This document shows positions 1 to 7,067 of a DNA stretch of 25,103 nt, one piece after another; within the stretch, counting starts at the first letter, position 1, and every line of letters starts with the position of its first letter. Made by a program: the position numbers and the translations under genes. The stretch covers positions 1-25,103 of the forward strand of contig CAJAFD010000504.1 in assembly GCA_903938935.1 (NCBI GenBank). Reading direction: 5' to 3'. A model generated the notes under the pieces. That model made no database searches. It worked only from the letters and a program-made list of their open reading frames with translations, and had not been told where the DNA came from. The stretch is from an uncultured Opitutia bacterium. Lineage in GTDB: Bacteria > Verrucomicrobiota > Verrucomicrobiia > Opitutales > Opitutaceae.

Positions 1-55
1 AAGCCGTGTCGTCTCTTGCAACTCTACATCGAGTGTTGTGTCCTCTTAATCGCGT

Positions 56-3000
56 ATGAAACCGGTTCGTATTTTACTACTTAGCATTGGGGTGTTGGTC
101 ACGGCACTGTCCGTGGTCGTGGGGCTCGCGTTTAATTCAGGCGTGCAGACTTGGGCGGCCCGTAAGGCCATGGCTGCACAACCTGGATTGCGCGGTACGC
201 TCGGCGCTTTTTCAGTCGGCCTCGAGCGCGTGGAGCTACAGTCGATGAGGATCGAGCAAAATGGCGCGGTTTTAACGCTGCCCTCGCTGATGGTTGATGT
301 CCCTGTAATTGCAGCCGGTTTTTCGCAAAAAATCACCATTACAAAGTGCATCGCTCGTGGTTGGACGCTTGATTTGTCGAAAGCTTCGTTGCCGCCCGTA
401 GCTGCATATCCTGTTCCCGTTGCGTCGCCCGGCGCGGGCGCTTCGAGTTTCTCCCTGCTTAGTAGTGCGATGGCAGCGGACCCCGCGGCCGCACTGCCCG
501 CTGCGGTTCAGCTATTTGAAGGCGTTTTTGCGCAACTCCAGTTGCCGGTCGATCTCGCTCTCGACGGAGTCGACTTGGAGGGGGAAATTTTACTGCCGTC
601 GGCGTCCGCTGGTGGGCCTGTTTCACGCGCGCGCCTCACTCTCGTGGGGGGGGGGCTCTCATCTGGACGTGAGGCACGATTCAAACTCGATCTAACCGTA
701 TCGTTTGCGGGCGAAAAACTCCCGGTGTCCCAAGTCGCCATTAATGCGATTCTCACCGCCGCGATGGACAGTCCGCGTACCTTTGCGCGATTCACGATTG
801 AGCCTACCGCCATCGCCACGGGCGCGCAATTTCCTTCCGGCGTAAAACTTTCTGCTATCGTTAAAGCCGCCCGCACATCCTCCGGTGAATCTTATAGCGT
901 GACGCTCGCTACTCCTGCGCAAAAACTCATGGCGGTTCATACCGAGCTGCATGCGGGCAATCGCCGTTTGGAAGGCACTTGGTCACTTGATTTGCGCTCC
1001 AGCGATTTGGCGCCCTTTACCCTGGGGCGGGCGTTGCCGACATTCACGGCTTCGGGCGAGGGAAAGTTTTCTTCGGATACCGCATTTGCGCAAATTCAGG
1101 CCAGCGGTCGGCTCGGCGCGACCGCCGATCAACTCGCGGCGCTTAAGCCCGAGTTGTCTGCTGTCGGAGCGATCAAACTCACCGCCGAATTTGACCTCGC
1201 GCAACGCGGTAGAGCTACCCGAATTGAGCGTTTGCAAGCCGAGATTCAAGGTGCGCATCCCGTGGCCTCCGTGCGCTCGCTCCAACCCTTTGAGCTCAAC
1301 GTCCGCAGCGGAGAACTCAACGTCGCGGATCCGTCGCGTGAGTTACTCGCGTTTACGCTGCACGGGGTGCCCTTGGCTTGGGCGCAGCCTTTTATGCCCG
1401 ACGTAAACCTCATGGGAGGCGACCTCCGAGGTGAATTTGCGGCCACGGCCAATAACGGCGGACTCGCTTTACGTCCCCGTGCACCTTTCTCGATTGATGG
1501 GCTGAATTTGACGCAGCGTGACCGACTGCTCGTGCGTGATTTGGATGTGTCTCTAGATATGGGACTCGATTACGCGCCGGCGGGTTGGCAGGCGGATCTC
1601 TCGGCGTTGACGTTGCGCAGTGCGGGCGTGGAGTTGTTTCAACTTACGGCCAAAGCGGGCCAACTCGCAGGAAACGATCAACCGGTCAAAGCCACGGGGC
1701 GTTGGAGCGCGAATCTAGCCGCGTTACTTGTGCAGCCGATGGCAGCGGGTTCGGTCGGCTTGACGCGCGGGAGTGCTCGTGGGGACTTCGTCGCTTCGGT
1801 GGCAGGTAAGTCTGAGGTTGAGCTCAATCTCGAGCTCGCCGATTTAACGGCCGATCCCAAACTCACCGTTGAACGGTTGCCTGATATCACCGCGCGCGTA
1901 CGGGCTGATATTTCGGCGGATGGGAAAATCACGCTGAATGTTCCGTTGTTTTTTCAGCGCACGGATCGGAAATCGGATCTCACTTTGGCGGGCACGCTGG
2001 GTTCGACGGCAAACGGTCTCTTGATCGATGCACGTGTGAACAGCGCGGTGCTTCATTTGAACGATCTACAACTGCTCGCGGCACCGTTTGCCAGTGAGGC
2101 AACTTCGACGACATCGGCTCCTTCTGTTCCCAAGTCCACGTCGCAGCGGGACGAAAAACCTGTGTGTGCCGGATTCAATGGTACGGTTGCTCTTGCACTC
2201 AAAAAAGTGATTTTCGCCGATAAATTTGAACTCGCAGACGTCGGAGGCACGTTACGCGTTGAGGCGGGAGCACTGAAATTTGAAGGTGTTCGAGCGGGCC
2301 TCGGCGCGGAAAGTGAGGTTAAGCTCAATGGTGGAATCAGTTTCCTCGAACGCGCGGCTGAACCCTATACGCTCGCGGCTCTATTGGATGTGACTAATTT
2401 TGATCCGGCGACGGTTTTACGGGCATTAAATCCAGACCAACTCCCGATCCTCGAGGGGAAATTTACGATCGGCAGTGAATTGGCCGGTCAAGGACGGACA
2501 ATTCCGGAGCTCGGTGCCCGTGCGCACGGCGATTTTAATTTGTCCAGCAAAGGAGGCTTGTTTCGTGCGCTTTCGTCGGATGTCGCGGCTAAAATGGAAT
2601 CGACGAGCAAGACCGCCTCAGCCGTCGCGTTTCTGGGAAATGTGGCGAGTGCCGTCAGCGGCCGGAAAGAATACGGCGAGGCTGCCAATAAGGCGGAAGC
2701 GGTGGCTTCGCTCTCAAAAATGATCTCCGTGATTCATTATGACCAACTCAACGTGGTGGTCTCGCGCGACGCTGATCTGAATACCGTGCTGAAGGATTTT
2801 ACGTTGATCGCGCCCGAATTGCGCTTGGCCGGGACCGGCAAGATCACAGCCAAGGCCAAGACCGAGTTGCTCGCGCAGCCGCTTGCGATGCAGTTTCAGC
2901 TCGGCGCTCGTGGGCATACCAGCGATTTGCTCAAGGCGCTGGGCGCGCTCGATGCCACGAAAAAGGACGACCTCGGCTACTTCGCCAGCACCCTGCCGCT

Positions 3001-3121
3001 AAAAATCACGGGCACACTGGGCCAGCCCAACACGAGTGAATTGCAAACGATGCTGGTGAAGCTCGCCTACGAAAAGAGCAGCGCGGGCGATTTATTGAAC
3101 AAGTTTCTCGGCGGGAGGTAA
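56..3121 (+). CDS. AsmA-like large envelope protein
   Basis: A protein of 1021 residues with a basic N-terminus and one hydrophobic segment (about residues 5-27), which fits a membrane anchor or signal with the rest in the periplasm. The body is long, low in cysteine and rich in beta-type alternating sequence, as in the AsmA family of envelope proteins linked to lipid transport or outer-membrane assembly. The C-terminal third is the most family-like: a stretch around residues 800-860 of the form 'L.G.F.I.S.L.G.G...PEL..R..G.F.LSSKGG.FRAL', then a region ending in a 'LPLKITGTLGQP' motif near the C-terminus, as in other AsmA-type proteins. The ATG at 56 is the only start upstream of the hydrophobic segment; no clear Shine-Dalgarno precedes it. 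The gene carries a run of ten G at 646-655. The next gene is convergent, so it appears to be transcribed alone within the window. The AsmA-like assignment is fairly secure; the exact substrate is unknown. Confidence 0.8.
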   Translation: MKPVRILLLSIGVLVTALSVVVGLAFNSGVQTWAARKAMAAQPGLRGTLGAFSVGLERVELQSMRIEQNGAVLTLPSLMVDVPVIAAGFSQKITITKCIARGWTLDLSKASLPPVAAYPVPVASPGAGASSFSLLSSAMAADPAAALPAAVQLFEGVFAQLQLPVDLALDGVDLEGEILLPSASAGGPVSRARLTLVGGGLSSGREARFKLDLTVSFAGEKLPVSQVAINAILTAAMDSPRTFARFTIEPTAIATGAQFPSGVKLSAIVKAARTSSGESYSVTLATPAQKLMAVHTELHAGNRRLEGTWSLDLRSSDLAPFTLGRALPTFTASGEGKFSSDTAFAQIQASGRLGATADQLAALKPELSAVGAIKLTAEFDLAQRGRATRIERLQAEIQGAHPVASVRSLQPFELNVRSGELNVADPSRELLAFTLHGVPLAWAQPFMPDVNLMGGDLRGEFAATANNGGLALRPRAPFSIDGLNLTQRDRLLVRDLDVSLDMGLDYAPAGWQADLSALTLRSAGVELFQLTAKAGQLAGNDQPVKATGRWSANLAALLVQPMAAGSVGLTRGSARGDFVASVAGKSEVELNLELADLTADPKLTVERLPDITARVRADISADGKITLNVPLFFQRTDRKSDLTLAGTLGSTANGLLIDARVNSAVLHLNDLQLLAAPFASEATSTTSAPSVPKSTSQRDEKPVCAGFNGTVALALKKVIFADKFELADVGGTLRVEAGALKFEGVRAGLGAESEVKLNGGISFLERAAEPYTLAALLDVTNFDPATVLRALNPDQLPILEGKFTIGSELAGQGRTIPELGARAHGDFNLSSKGGLFRALSSDVAAKMESTSKTASAVAFLGNVASAVSGRKEYGEAANKAEAVASLSKMISVIHYDQLNVVVSRDADLNTVLKDFTLIAPELRLAGTGKITAKAKTELLAQPLAMQFQLGARGHTSDLLKALGALDATKKDDLGYFASTLPLKITGTLGQPNTSELQTMLVKLAYEKSSAGDLLNKFLGGR
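646..655 (+). repeat. Homopolymeric G10 tract inside the AsmA-like gene
   Basis: Ten consecutive G residues, made by the last base of a GTG valine codon and three GGG glycine codons (Val-Gly-Gly-Gly, about residue 197-200 of the protein). The synonymous codons GGC, GGT and GGA used elsewhere in the gene would have broken the run. Gain or loss of one base would shift the frame in the first fifth of the protein. The tract is seen directly; any phase-variable role is inference, and a sequencing indel at this site is also possible. Confidence 0.85.
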
Positions 3122-3154
3122 CGCATTTGCTCGGGGCACGGCCGGATTTGGCAC

Positions 3155-3182
3155 AAAAAAGCCGTGCTTTATGGGCACGGCT
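3155..3182 (-). terminator. Intrinsic terminator of the phytase-like gene
   Basis: A perfect 7-bp stem (3161-3167 pairs with 3175-3181; one more A:T pair at 3160/3182) with a 7-base loop. Read on the minus strand, it is followed directly by six T (A-run 3155-3160 on the plus strand). It lies 24-51 bases beyond the stop of the minus-strand phytase-like gene, as expected for a rho-independent terminator. On the plus strand the hairpin has no T-run after it, so it should act mainly in the minus direction. Confidence 0.85.
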
Positions 3183-3205
3183 GGCTGGGCATATGAAAAA
3201 TTGAA

Positions 3206-5092
3206 TTAGGGTAATTCGAAGACTTCGACCAAACTGATGCCGCTCGCGCCACTGGCGTCGGAGACTTGCACCGTGTACGCACCGGGATCGAGTTGTGTGA
3301 GCACGGCCGCATCTTTGCTGCCGGCGGTGAGGGCGAAGGCGCCGACGCGGGTTGCGGCTGAGGCGATTTCCGCTGCGCTCGCATAGGTGCGTACGGGAGC
3401 AGTAATGCCGGTTGGGGCCGAACCTGGAGTGCCCCAATCTCCGTTCACCAATACGTTTTGGCCGGCGGCATTGAATACGGCCAAATAGGGATCAGCTAAC
3501 GTGCCTGCGACGCCGAAGTTTGCCAGCGTAGGTCCGACGCCACGGATCAACACATCCTTGGGTTTGGCGCCGCTCACCACGAAGCCGAGCACGTGCGCAC
3601 CCGCGCCGGAGCCAGTCAGGGCGCGGCTCGAAAAATTTACGACGCGAGTGGGGATGGTGAGGCGGTAGACGAGCACCATGGTGTCGTTGTCGATCGCGGC
3701 TGCGTAGGTGGTGCCGTCTTGGAAGCCGTTGGTCGTGATGAAATCGTTGTCGTTGCCGACGAAGAGAAACCAATCGTTCGGCGCGGTCGGATCGAGTGCC
3801 GGCACGAGGGCCAGCGCCTCCCATTTTTCCGATAACGTGTTGGTGTTGTCTACGGGGCCGTTGTTGAGGTCGAACTTCGCGAGCTGCGCGGAGTTATTCA
3901 TATCGACAAACTCGGTCGAGGTGGCCGGTACGAGGCCTGCGGCAAGGACGCCCGCAGGTGCAATGGGAGTGGTGGCGGTGTCGTAGGCGGTGCCGGCGAT
4001 GTTGGTGGCACCGCTGATGTCGTAGACTAGGATGTTGCGATAGAGTGATGTAGCCGAAGCGATGCCGCGGCCGTTGCCGTCGCGGGCGAGGACGAGAAAT
4101 TGGGTGCTGTTGATCGCAAGCATCTCGCTCTGGGCGGGAACGCGGGTCGCAGTGCCCACGCGATAGGTAGGCAGTGCTACGACGTATTCGCCGCGCAGGA
4201 CTGGGTTGCCCCCGACGGCAGTGCTCGAAAGATCGTAGGCGAGCAGGCGTGTGTAGCGGCGTGGGCCGGCGCCGCCGGTGCCGCCGTCTTGGCGGGCGGC
4301 GGATTGGAGAAGGGCGAACAGGGTGCGACCATCGGGGGAAATCGAGAGGCCTTCGAGGCCTTGGTTGTTCTGGCGACCGGTGGTGGGATCGGCGGGAGTG
4401 GGGGCGGATTGACCAGGACCGGGATTGTTGGAGGCGAACGAGTCGGCGCCGTTGCGTTTGGGGACAATGGCCTCGGGTGGGCGAATCGCGGACGTCAATT
4501 TACCCTCGGCGGTAAATTTAAAAATATAGGGGCCATATTCATCGCTGATCCATACGGAGCCGTCGGCATTTACCACGATACCCTCAGGGTCGAGGGATAG
4601 GCGGCCATTGAACGCTTGTGGCATCGCGGGGAAACCGGCGCGGGTGCCCGTGCCGGCGGAGGTTGGGTCGAGCGAGGTGAATGGCGTGCCGTCGCCTTCG
4701 GTGAGCTTGATCGTATCTGCGAGTGTGAGCGTGACCTGCGTCTGCGACGTGGCACCGGCCGGAGCGGGCGTGAAGGCTACGGTGATTTTGTTGAAACGGG
4801 AAACGTAGTTGGTGGTGCCCACCGCGTTGTAGCCGCGGTCGGGTTGGGTGAAGAGAGTGCCGGAATAGGAGCCGTTGGCGTTGCGCTGCCAGGAGCCTGG
4901 CTGGAACGTGAAGGCCGAAAACGAGCCGAAGGTTTCGCCGAACTTGTCTTTCAGGTTTGCCGGCATCCGGCCAACGCCGACGAGACCGTGATTGACGAAG
5001 TGTTGGCCGTTGAGCGTGACGGATGTCACGGGCTGTGCGGCGAGAGTGCCGGCAGCGATGATGAGAGCAGGTAGGATTTGAAGTAGACGCAT
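3206..5092 (-). CDS. Secreted esterase-like phytase-family protein
   Basis: A protein of 628 residues with a signal peptide (about 1-19, hydrophobic core then 'LAAQP'). The central part, roughly residues 30-480, resembles the 'esterase-like activity of phytase' family: 'LDPEGIVV..DGSVWISDEYGPYI' and 'NNQGLEGLSISPDGRTLFAL' are typical propeller-blade elements, with many acidic residues suited to binding Ca2+. Members are extracytoplasmic and predicted to hydrolyse phosphoesters, but few have been tested. From residue 483 to the end is a separate domain beginning 'RVVNFSSRALTG' with 'GFVVSGAKPKDVLIRGVGPTL', a C-terminal module I associate with secreted Verrucomicrobiota proteins. It ends in 'LVEVFELP' with no hydrophobic anchor. 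The ATG at 5092 gives the signal peptide. The gene is divergent from the ATPase gene and ends at its own terminator. Family assignment is good; actual phytase activity is not shown. Confidence 0.85.
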   Translation of the reverse strand: MRLLQILPALIIAAGTLAAQPVTSVTLNGQHFVNHGLVGVGRMPANLKDKFGETFGSFSAFTFQPGSWQRNANGSYSGTLFTQPDRGYNAVGTTNYVSRFNKITVAFTPAPAGATSQTQVTLTLADTIKLTEGDGTPFTSLDPTSAGTGTRAGFPAMPQAFNGRLSLDPEGIVVNADGSVWISDEYGPYIFKFTAEGKLTSAIRPPEAIVPKRNGADSFASNNPGPGQSAPTPADPTTGRQNNQGLEGLSISPDGRTLFALLQSAARQDGGTGGAGPRRYTRLLAYDLSSTAVGGNPVLRGEYVVALPTYRVGTATRVPAQSEMLAINSTQFLVLARDGNGRGIASATSLYRNILVYDISGATNIAGTAYDTATTPIAPAGVLAAGLVPATSTEFVDMNNSAQLAKFDLNNGPVDNTNTLSEKWEALALVPALDPTAPNDWFLFVGNDNDFITTNGFQDGTTYAAAIDNDTMVLVYRLTIPTRVVNFSSRALTGSGAGAHVLGFVVSGAKPKDVLIRGVGPTLANFGVAGTLADPYLAVFNAAGQNVLVNGDWGTPGSAPTGITAPVRTYASAAEIASAATRVGAFALTAGSKDAAVLTQLDPGAYTVQVSDASGASGISLVEVFELP

Positions 5093-5133
5093 GAAGCACT
5101 AACTTAGTTTGCCGATGCGTCTAATCAGCGACG

Positions 5134-5162
5134 TTGGGGCGACGATTTGGTGACAATATGCA
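5134..5162 (+). promoter_or_regulatory. Weak candidate promoter before the ATPase gene
   Basis: TTGGGG at 5134-5139 and TATGCA at 5157-5162 are separated by 17 bases; each matches a sigma-70 hexamer at only three of six positions. Transcription from it would begin near 5169, which would exclude a TTG start at 5147 and fit the GTG start at 5201. The same intergenic stretch holds a spaced inverted repeat, GTGACAA (5150-5156) and TTGTCAC (5185-5191). This is tentative. Confidence 0.2.
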
Positions 5163-5200
5163 GGCTGGCGGCCGATCATTTGGTTTGTCACATTAGTCAC

Positions 5201-6190
5201 GTGATCGCCTCCGTCGCATTTCGGAATTTCAAGGCTCTCCGCAACACCAGCCTCCGCTTGTCACCGTTTAATCTTGTGATTGGTGCCAATGGGAGCGGGA
5301 AGACGAGTCTCATTCAGTCGCTCCAAACATTGCGGACACTGGCCATGCTCCCGCTCGCAGAAGCCTCGGCCGTCACCCGGGCCGGTGGGCCGGAGATCAC
5401 GATCGCCTTCGATGCGCCGCACGCGGGCGTGACCGCGCGGCTCGGCTGCGTGAGCGATGTCGTGTGTGATCTCTTGCGGGTCGAGTCGCCGAGCCCGGCG
5501 GAGTGGGATGAAGTCAAGGCCCGGCTAGGGACGATGCGTAGCTATGCCTTTGACCACGAAGCCATGGCGGCTTCGGCCTTGACCACCGCGGGCGCGGGTC
5601 TCGCCAGCAACGGCGCGAATCTGCCTGCGGTGTTGGCCGCGCGGCAGCGCAACGCGCCGGCGGAGTTTGCGCGGTTAGAAGCGGAGTTGGTGCGGTTGTT
5701 GCCGGAGTTTACCGGTATCCTGCTGAAAGAGGACGACGGCGGGCGGGTAAGTCTGGCATTGCGGATCGGTGGCTCCGAAGCCCCGGTGACGGCGGACAAT
5801 CTTTCGCAGGGCGTGTTTTATCTGTTGGGTATTTTGGTTCTATCGTTTGATCCGGCACCGCCCGCCGTGGTATGTATCGAAGAGATCGATCGTGGTATTC
5901 ATCCGCGAATGTTGCGCGAGGTGCGCGACGCGCTCTACCGGTTGAGTTATCCGGTTTCTTTTGGCGAGACGCGTGCGCCCGTGCAGGTGATCGCGACGAC
6001 TCACTCGCCCTACTTGCTCGATCTTTTCCGAGAGCACCCAGAAGAGATCGTCATTACTCAGAAACACGTCCACGAAGCGCGCTTCGAGCGGCTGGCGGAT
6101 CGGGCCGATTTGAAGGAACTGCTGAGCGAAGGTTCGCTGGGCGACATGTGGTTCAGTGGTATCCTCGGCGGGGTGCCGGAGGAACGATGA
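5201..6190 (+). CDS. ABC/AAA-type ATPase of a two-gene module
   Basis: An ATPase of 329 residues from the GTG at 5201. An upstream TTG at 5147 would add 18 residues of unfamiliar sequence; 'VIASVAFRNFKALRNTSL' looks like the true start of this family. Motifs in order: Walker A GANGSGKT (28-35), an ABC-signature-like LSQG (201-204), Walker B VVCIEEIDRGIHP (223-235) with the catalytic glutamate, and the H-loop ATTHSP (265-270). The C-terminus 'LGDMWFSGILGG' is usual in this group. The layout is that of the AAA_21/AAA_15, OLD- and SMC-like ATPases, with a short middle region instead of a long coiled coil. Its stop overlaps the next start by ATGA, so the two proteins are probably made together and act as a complex. 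Related ATPases pair with nucleases in defence modules such as OLD/Gabija, PARIS and Septu; that role here is inference. There is no membrane segment, so it is cytoplasmic. Confidence 0.9.
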   Translation: MIASVAFRNFKALRNTSLRLSPFNLVIGANGSGKTSLIQSLQTLRTLAMLPLAEASAVTRAGGPEITIAFDAPHAGVTARLGCVSDVVCDLLRVESPSPAEWDEVKARLGTMRSYAFDHEAMAASALTTAGAGLASNGANLPAVLAARQRNAPAEFARLEAELVRLLPEFTGILLKEDDGGRVSLALRIGGSEAPVTADNLSQGVFYLLGILVLSFDPAPPAVVCIEEIDRGIHPRMLREVRDALYRLSYPVSFGETRAPVQVIATTHSPYLLDLFREHPEEIVITQKHVHEARFERLADRADLKELLSEGSLGDMWFSGILGGVPEER

Positions 6191-6822
6191 AGGTGGCATT
6201 GCTCAGCGAATCTCCCGCTGACGAAGCGGTGTTACATGTGCTCGTGGATGCAATTTTAGGTGCGCCGGCTCAAATCACACCTGCTGGTTTTCGTGCGCGT
6301 GGCTGGCCTAATGTCCTGCAAGTGCTGCCAGCGGTGATTCGCCATCTGCATTTCAACACCGATGTCGATACGCTCGTCGTCACGTGTGACTCCGATGATT
6401 CGCCGGTTCACACGCAAGCACATGAAGCCCCGCAATACTACCATCCGCATTGCCGTATGTGCCAACTTCGGGCCGTGTTTCGTCAGACGAGTAAACGGTT
6501 CCCCATCGCTCATGGTCGCTTGAAGGTCCAGCGCGTGGTGGGAGTAGCGGTACCTGCGTTGGAGGCTTGGTTGCTTTGCGGTCGAGATAATGATGTCAGC
6601 GAAGAAGCTTGGATCAACGGCCAGCAAACGGGTCGCCTCCCTTATACTCGGTCTGAATTGAAATTTCGAATCTATCAAACCGAACGTCCGAGCCTGCCCC
6701 ATGAAATTGAATGTGCGTTACGTGAAACAGAACGACACCGTCGAGACTTGCGTCGTTTGGAATACGATTTCCCTGGTTTTGCTGCTCTGATGAAAGACTT
6801 GAAATCGCCGCCGCAACATTAA
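6187..6822 (+). CDS. TOPRIM-like partner of the ATPase (putative effector)
   Basis: A protein of 211 residues. Its ATG overlaps the upstream stop codon (ATGA at 6187-6190), a strong sign of translational coupling. An early strand followed by 'SESPADE' (Glu8, Asp12), a later strand ending 'VVTCDSDDS' (Asp68, Asp70, Asp71), and 'VPALEAWLL' (Glu126) resemble the Glu...Asp-x-Asp pattern of TOPRIM-fold nucleases of the DUF4276/DUF4435/RloB kind, which also carry an 'EAWLL' element. A cluster His86-x-His88-Cys89-x2-Cys92 could bind zinc and is not a standard TOPRIM feature. The C-terminus is basic and helical ('RETERHRRDLRRLEYDF'). The open frame continues upstream of the ATG, but that part overlaps the ATPase out of frame and is not credible. 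I do not recognise the exact family. The nuclease role is inferred from the acidic motifs and the ATPase partner. Confidence 0.75.
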   Translation: MKVALLSESPADEAVLHVLVDAILGAPAQITPAGFRARGWPNVLQVLPAVIRHLHFNTDVDTLVVTCDSDDSPVHTQAHEAPQYYHPHCRMCQLRAVFRQTSKRFPIAHGRLKVQRVVGVAVPALEAWLLCGRDNDVSEEAWINGQQTGRLPYTRSELKFRIYQTERPSLPHEIECALRETERHRRDLRRLEYDFPGFAALMKDLKSPPQH

Positions 6823-6860
6823 GGTTTCCGCTTAAACGCCTGTAGGAAGTGCTCAAGTTT

Positions 6861-6986
6861 ATGAAGGAGCCAGAGCTGGTTCGTAAGTGTCGAGCTTGCC
6901 TAGTAATTGACGCCACTGCAGCCACAAATAGACATGGTTTTCTGTCGCACGCCAAACGGCAGGCGGATCAACTTAATATTTTATAA
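6861..6986 (+). CDS. Tiny candidate ORF after the ATPase module
   Basis: An open frame of 41 codons (ATG 6861, TAA 6984) in the 245-base gap between the ATPase pair and the acyltransferase gene, 38 bases beyond the previous stop. The peptide has Cys10-x2-Cys13 and His25, His30, spacing that could suit a small zinc-binding fold, in a mixed basic/acidic context. There is no Shine-Dalgarno, and a frame of this length can arise by chance. The surrounding gap is visibly richer in A and T than its neighbours and shows no other convincing gene. It could be a third small component, a remnant, or nothing. Confidence 0.2.
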   Translation: MKEPELVRKCRACLVIDATAATNRHGFLSHAKRQADQLNIL

Positions 6987-7056
6987 ATTAGGCTGAGTTT
7001 GAACGTAGTGATGGAAAAAAGGGTGAAATTCCTATGCTAAATAACTTTGAATTCTT

Positions 7057-7064
7057 AAGAGGAA
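7057..7064 (+). promoter_or_regulatory. Ribosome binding site supporting a TTG start
   Basis: AAGAGGAA lies three bases before the TTG at 7068 (five bases from the GAGG core). This is one of the few good Shine-Dalgarno sequences in the window and decides the start of the acyltransferase/synthetase gene in favour of TTG over the ATG codons at 7089 and 7101. Confidence 0.6.
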
Positions 7065-7067
7065 CCT

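Noticed and set aside
4100..4600. Long plus-strand frames opposite the phytase-like gene
   Set aside because: They are Gly/Arg-rich antisense shadows of a GC-rich coding gene with a clear signal peptide and conserved domains.
5147..5200. TTG start adding 18 residues to the ATPase
   Set aside because: The added residues do not look like the family N-terminus, and a possible promoter overlaps this stretch; GTG at 5201 fits better.
5872..6186. Upstream extension of the TOPRIM-like protein frame
   Set aside because: It overlaps the ATPase gene in another frame, has low-complexity Arg/Ala-rich sequence, and the ATGA junction gives a clear start.
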